In this document: one piece after another, positions 12,017-12,740 of the stretch
Layout: each line of letters begins with the position of its first letter
Position numbering within the stretch: position 1 is the first letter of the stretch
Assembly (NCBI GenBank): GCA_035760645.1
Contig: DASTSO010000118.1
Span: forward strand, 1-12,740
DNA: 12,740 bases
Direction of reading: 5' to 3'
Source of the DNA: DASSTY01 sp035760645
GTDB lineage: Bacteria; Gemmatimonadota; Gemmatimonadetes; Gemmatimonadales; GWC2-71-9
The notes under the pieces: generated by a model
Told to the model about the DNA's origin: nothing
Database searches by the model: none
What the model saw: only the letters and a program-made list of their open reading frames with translations
Made by a program: the position numbers and the translations under genes

Positions 12017-12740
12017 CTAGGGCAGGCGCCAGAGCTCGACCCGGTCGCGCGTGAGCAGGGGGATCGCCAGCAGGCGGTCCCCCGCGTCCATTCCGATGTC
12101 CGCCGGCGAGGGCACACCGCGCACGAGCGGCCGCAGGTCGCCGCCCCGGAGCACGTAGACCGTGCTGTCGGCCCAGCTCGTCACGAGGATGCGGCCGCCG
12201 GGGAGCACCTCGACGCCGTCGAACCGCCCCGGGCCGCTCGCCAGCGAGTCGGCGCGCGCGCGGCCGGGCGTCCAGGTGTGGAGGATGCGGCCGCCGAACG
12301 GCACGACCACGAAGCGTCCGCCGGCCGAGTCCCAGGCGATCCCGTTGGGGCGCGCGAGGGAGTCGTCGGTGAGGGCGACGGTGGCGCGGCCGCCGGCGAT
12401 GCGGAAGATGCGGTCGGGGACGGGGTGCTGCGCCTTCCCGCCGCGCCCGGAGCGCACCGCCATGTCGGTCACGTAGACCGCGCCGTCGCCGCCGAGGGCG
12501 ACGTCGTTGAGGAAGGTGGCGCGCTGGGGGCGCAGATCGACGGTGAGGAGCGGCCGGCCCGTCGGCGCGTCGAAGGCGCGCACCTGATCGACGTCGGCCA
12601 CCCAGAGCGTGTCGCCCGCGAGGGCGAGCCCCTTCGGCGCGTCGAGCGTGACGCCGTCGCGGCCGCTCTGGATGAAATGCAGGCTGTCCACGGCGCCGTC
12701 GGCGCGCAGACGGCTGATGAAGCCGCGGCCGTCCTTCGCC
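12017..12740 (-). CDS. SMP-30/NHL-type beta-propeller protein (N-terminus outside window)
   Basis: About 240 C-terminal residues are visible; the frame is open to the window edge, so the GTG at 12691 is internal, not the start. The sequence shows repeating four-stranded blade patterns: APKGLALAGDTLWVADVDQVRAFD, then FLNDVALGGDGAVYVTD, RPNGIAWDSAGGRFVVVP, RFDGVEVLPGGRILVTSWADSTVYVL and PADIGMDAGDRLLAIPL. Such repeats occur in SMP-30/gluconolactonase and NHL proteins, which hydrolyse lactones or simply bind ligands. The Asn and Asp of the LND, RPNGIAW and FDGVEV blades resemble metal-site residues of SMP-30 enzymes, but enzymatic activity cannot be assured. The end ELWRLP is at a TAG at 12017. 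Any signal peptide would be in the missing part. Confidence 0.8.
   Translation of the reverse strand, partial: AKDGRGFISRLRADGAVDSLHFIQSGRDGVTLDAPKGLALAGDTLWVADVDQVRAFDAPTGRPLLTVDLRPQRATFLNDVALGGDGAVYVTDMAVRSGRGGKAQHPVPDRIFRIAGGRATVALTDDSLARPNGIAWDSAGGRFVVVPFGGRILHTWTPGRARADSLASGPGRFDGVEVLPGGRILVTSWADSTVYVLRGGDLRPLVRGVPSPADIGMDAGDRLLAIPLLTRDRVELWRLP

Overview
The window is very GC-rich, gene-dense bacterial chromosome with long spurious open frames on every strand. My best guess is Gemmatimonadota: a SARP/BTAD-type regulator fused to TPRs, a Cys-anchored HYR/PxKF surface protein, a four-cysteine ferrochelatase, and genes whose -10 box sits 6-7 nt before the start codon. The phylum is an inference from style; there is no rRNA or other marker here.

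Layout. 1-2804 (minus, 3' end outside the window): a large winged-helix/BTAD regulator with one membrane segment, a TolB-like stretch and TPRs. 2805-3366: divergent intergenic region holding an 11-bp tandem repeat placed like a SARP operator before a -10 box, then a GEMM-I-family cyclic-dinucleotide riboswitch with an adenine at the ligand-discriminating position, then alternative hairpins over the ribosome binding site. 3367-4812 (plus): the lipoprotein controlled by that leader, closed by a 14-bp terminator. 4890-7474 (plus): a 7-TM/GAF NarX-type histidine kinase and a NarL/LuxR-type response regulator. 7501-8595 (plus) and 8718-9989 (minus): convergent hemH and hemA, separated by two hairpins and a three-copy GC-rich repeat. 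10077-10220 (minus): a 47-residue protein. 10374-10898 (minus): an Hsp20 chaperone with a sigma-54-like element upstream. 11348-11992 (plus): a YtxH-like envelope protein with a duplicated module. 12017-12740 (minus, N-terminus outside the window): an SMP-30/NHL-type beta-propeller.

How it may work together. The most interesting part is 3151-4812, where a transcriptional input (possibly the adjacent SARP-like regulator) and an RNA input (c-di-GMP or 3',3'-cGAMP) seem to converge on one surface lipoprotein. hemA (first committed step) and hemH (last step) are the two ends of tRNA-dependent haem synthesis. Hsp20 and the YtxH-like protein form a divergent pair that looks stress-related.

A second theme is initiation type. 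The kinase, regulator, hemH and hemA genes have a TANNNT box 6-7 nt before the start codon and no Shine-Dalgarno, as expected for leaderless mRNAs. The lipoprotein, Hsp20, YtxH and 47-residue genes have real leaders with GGAG-like sites.
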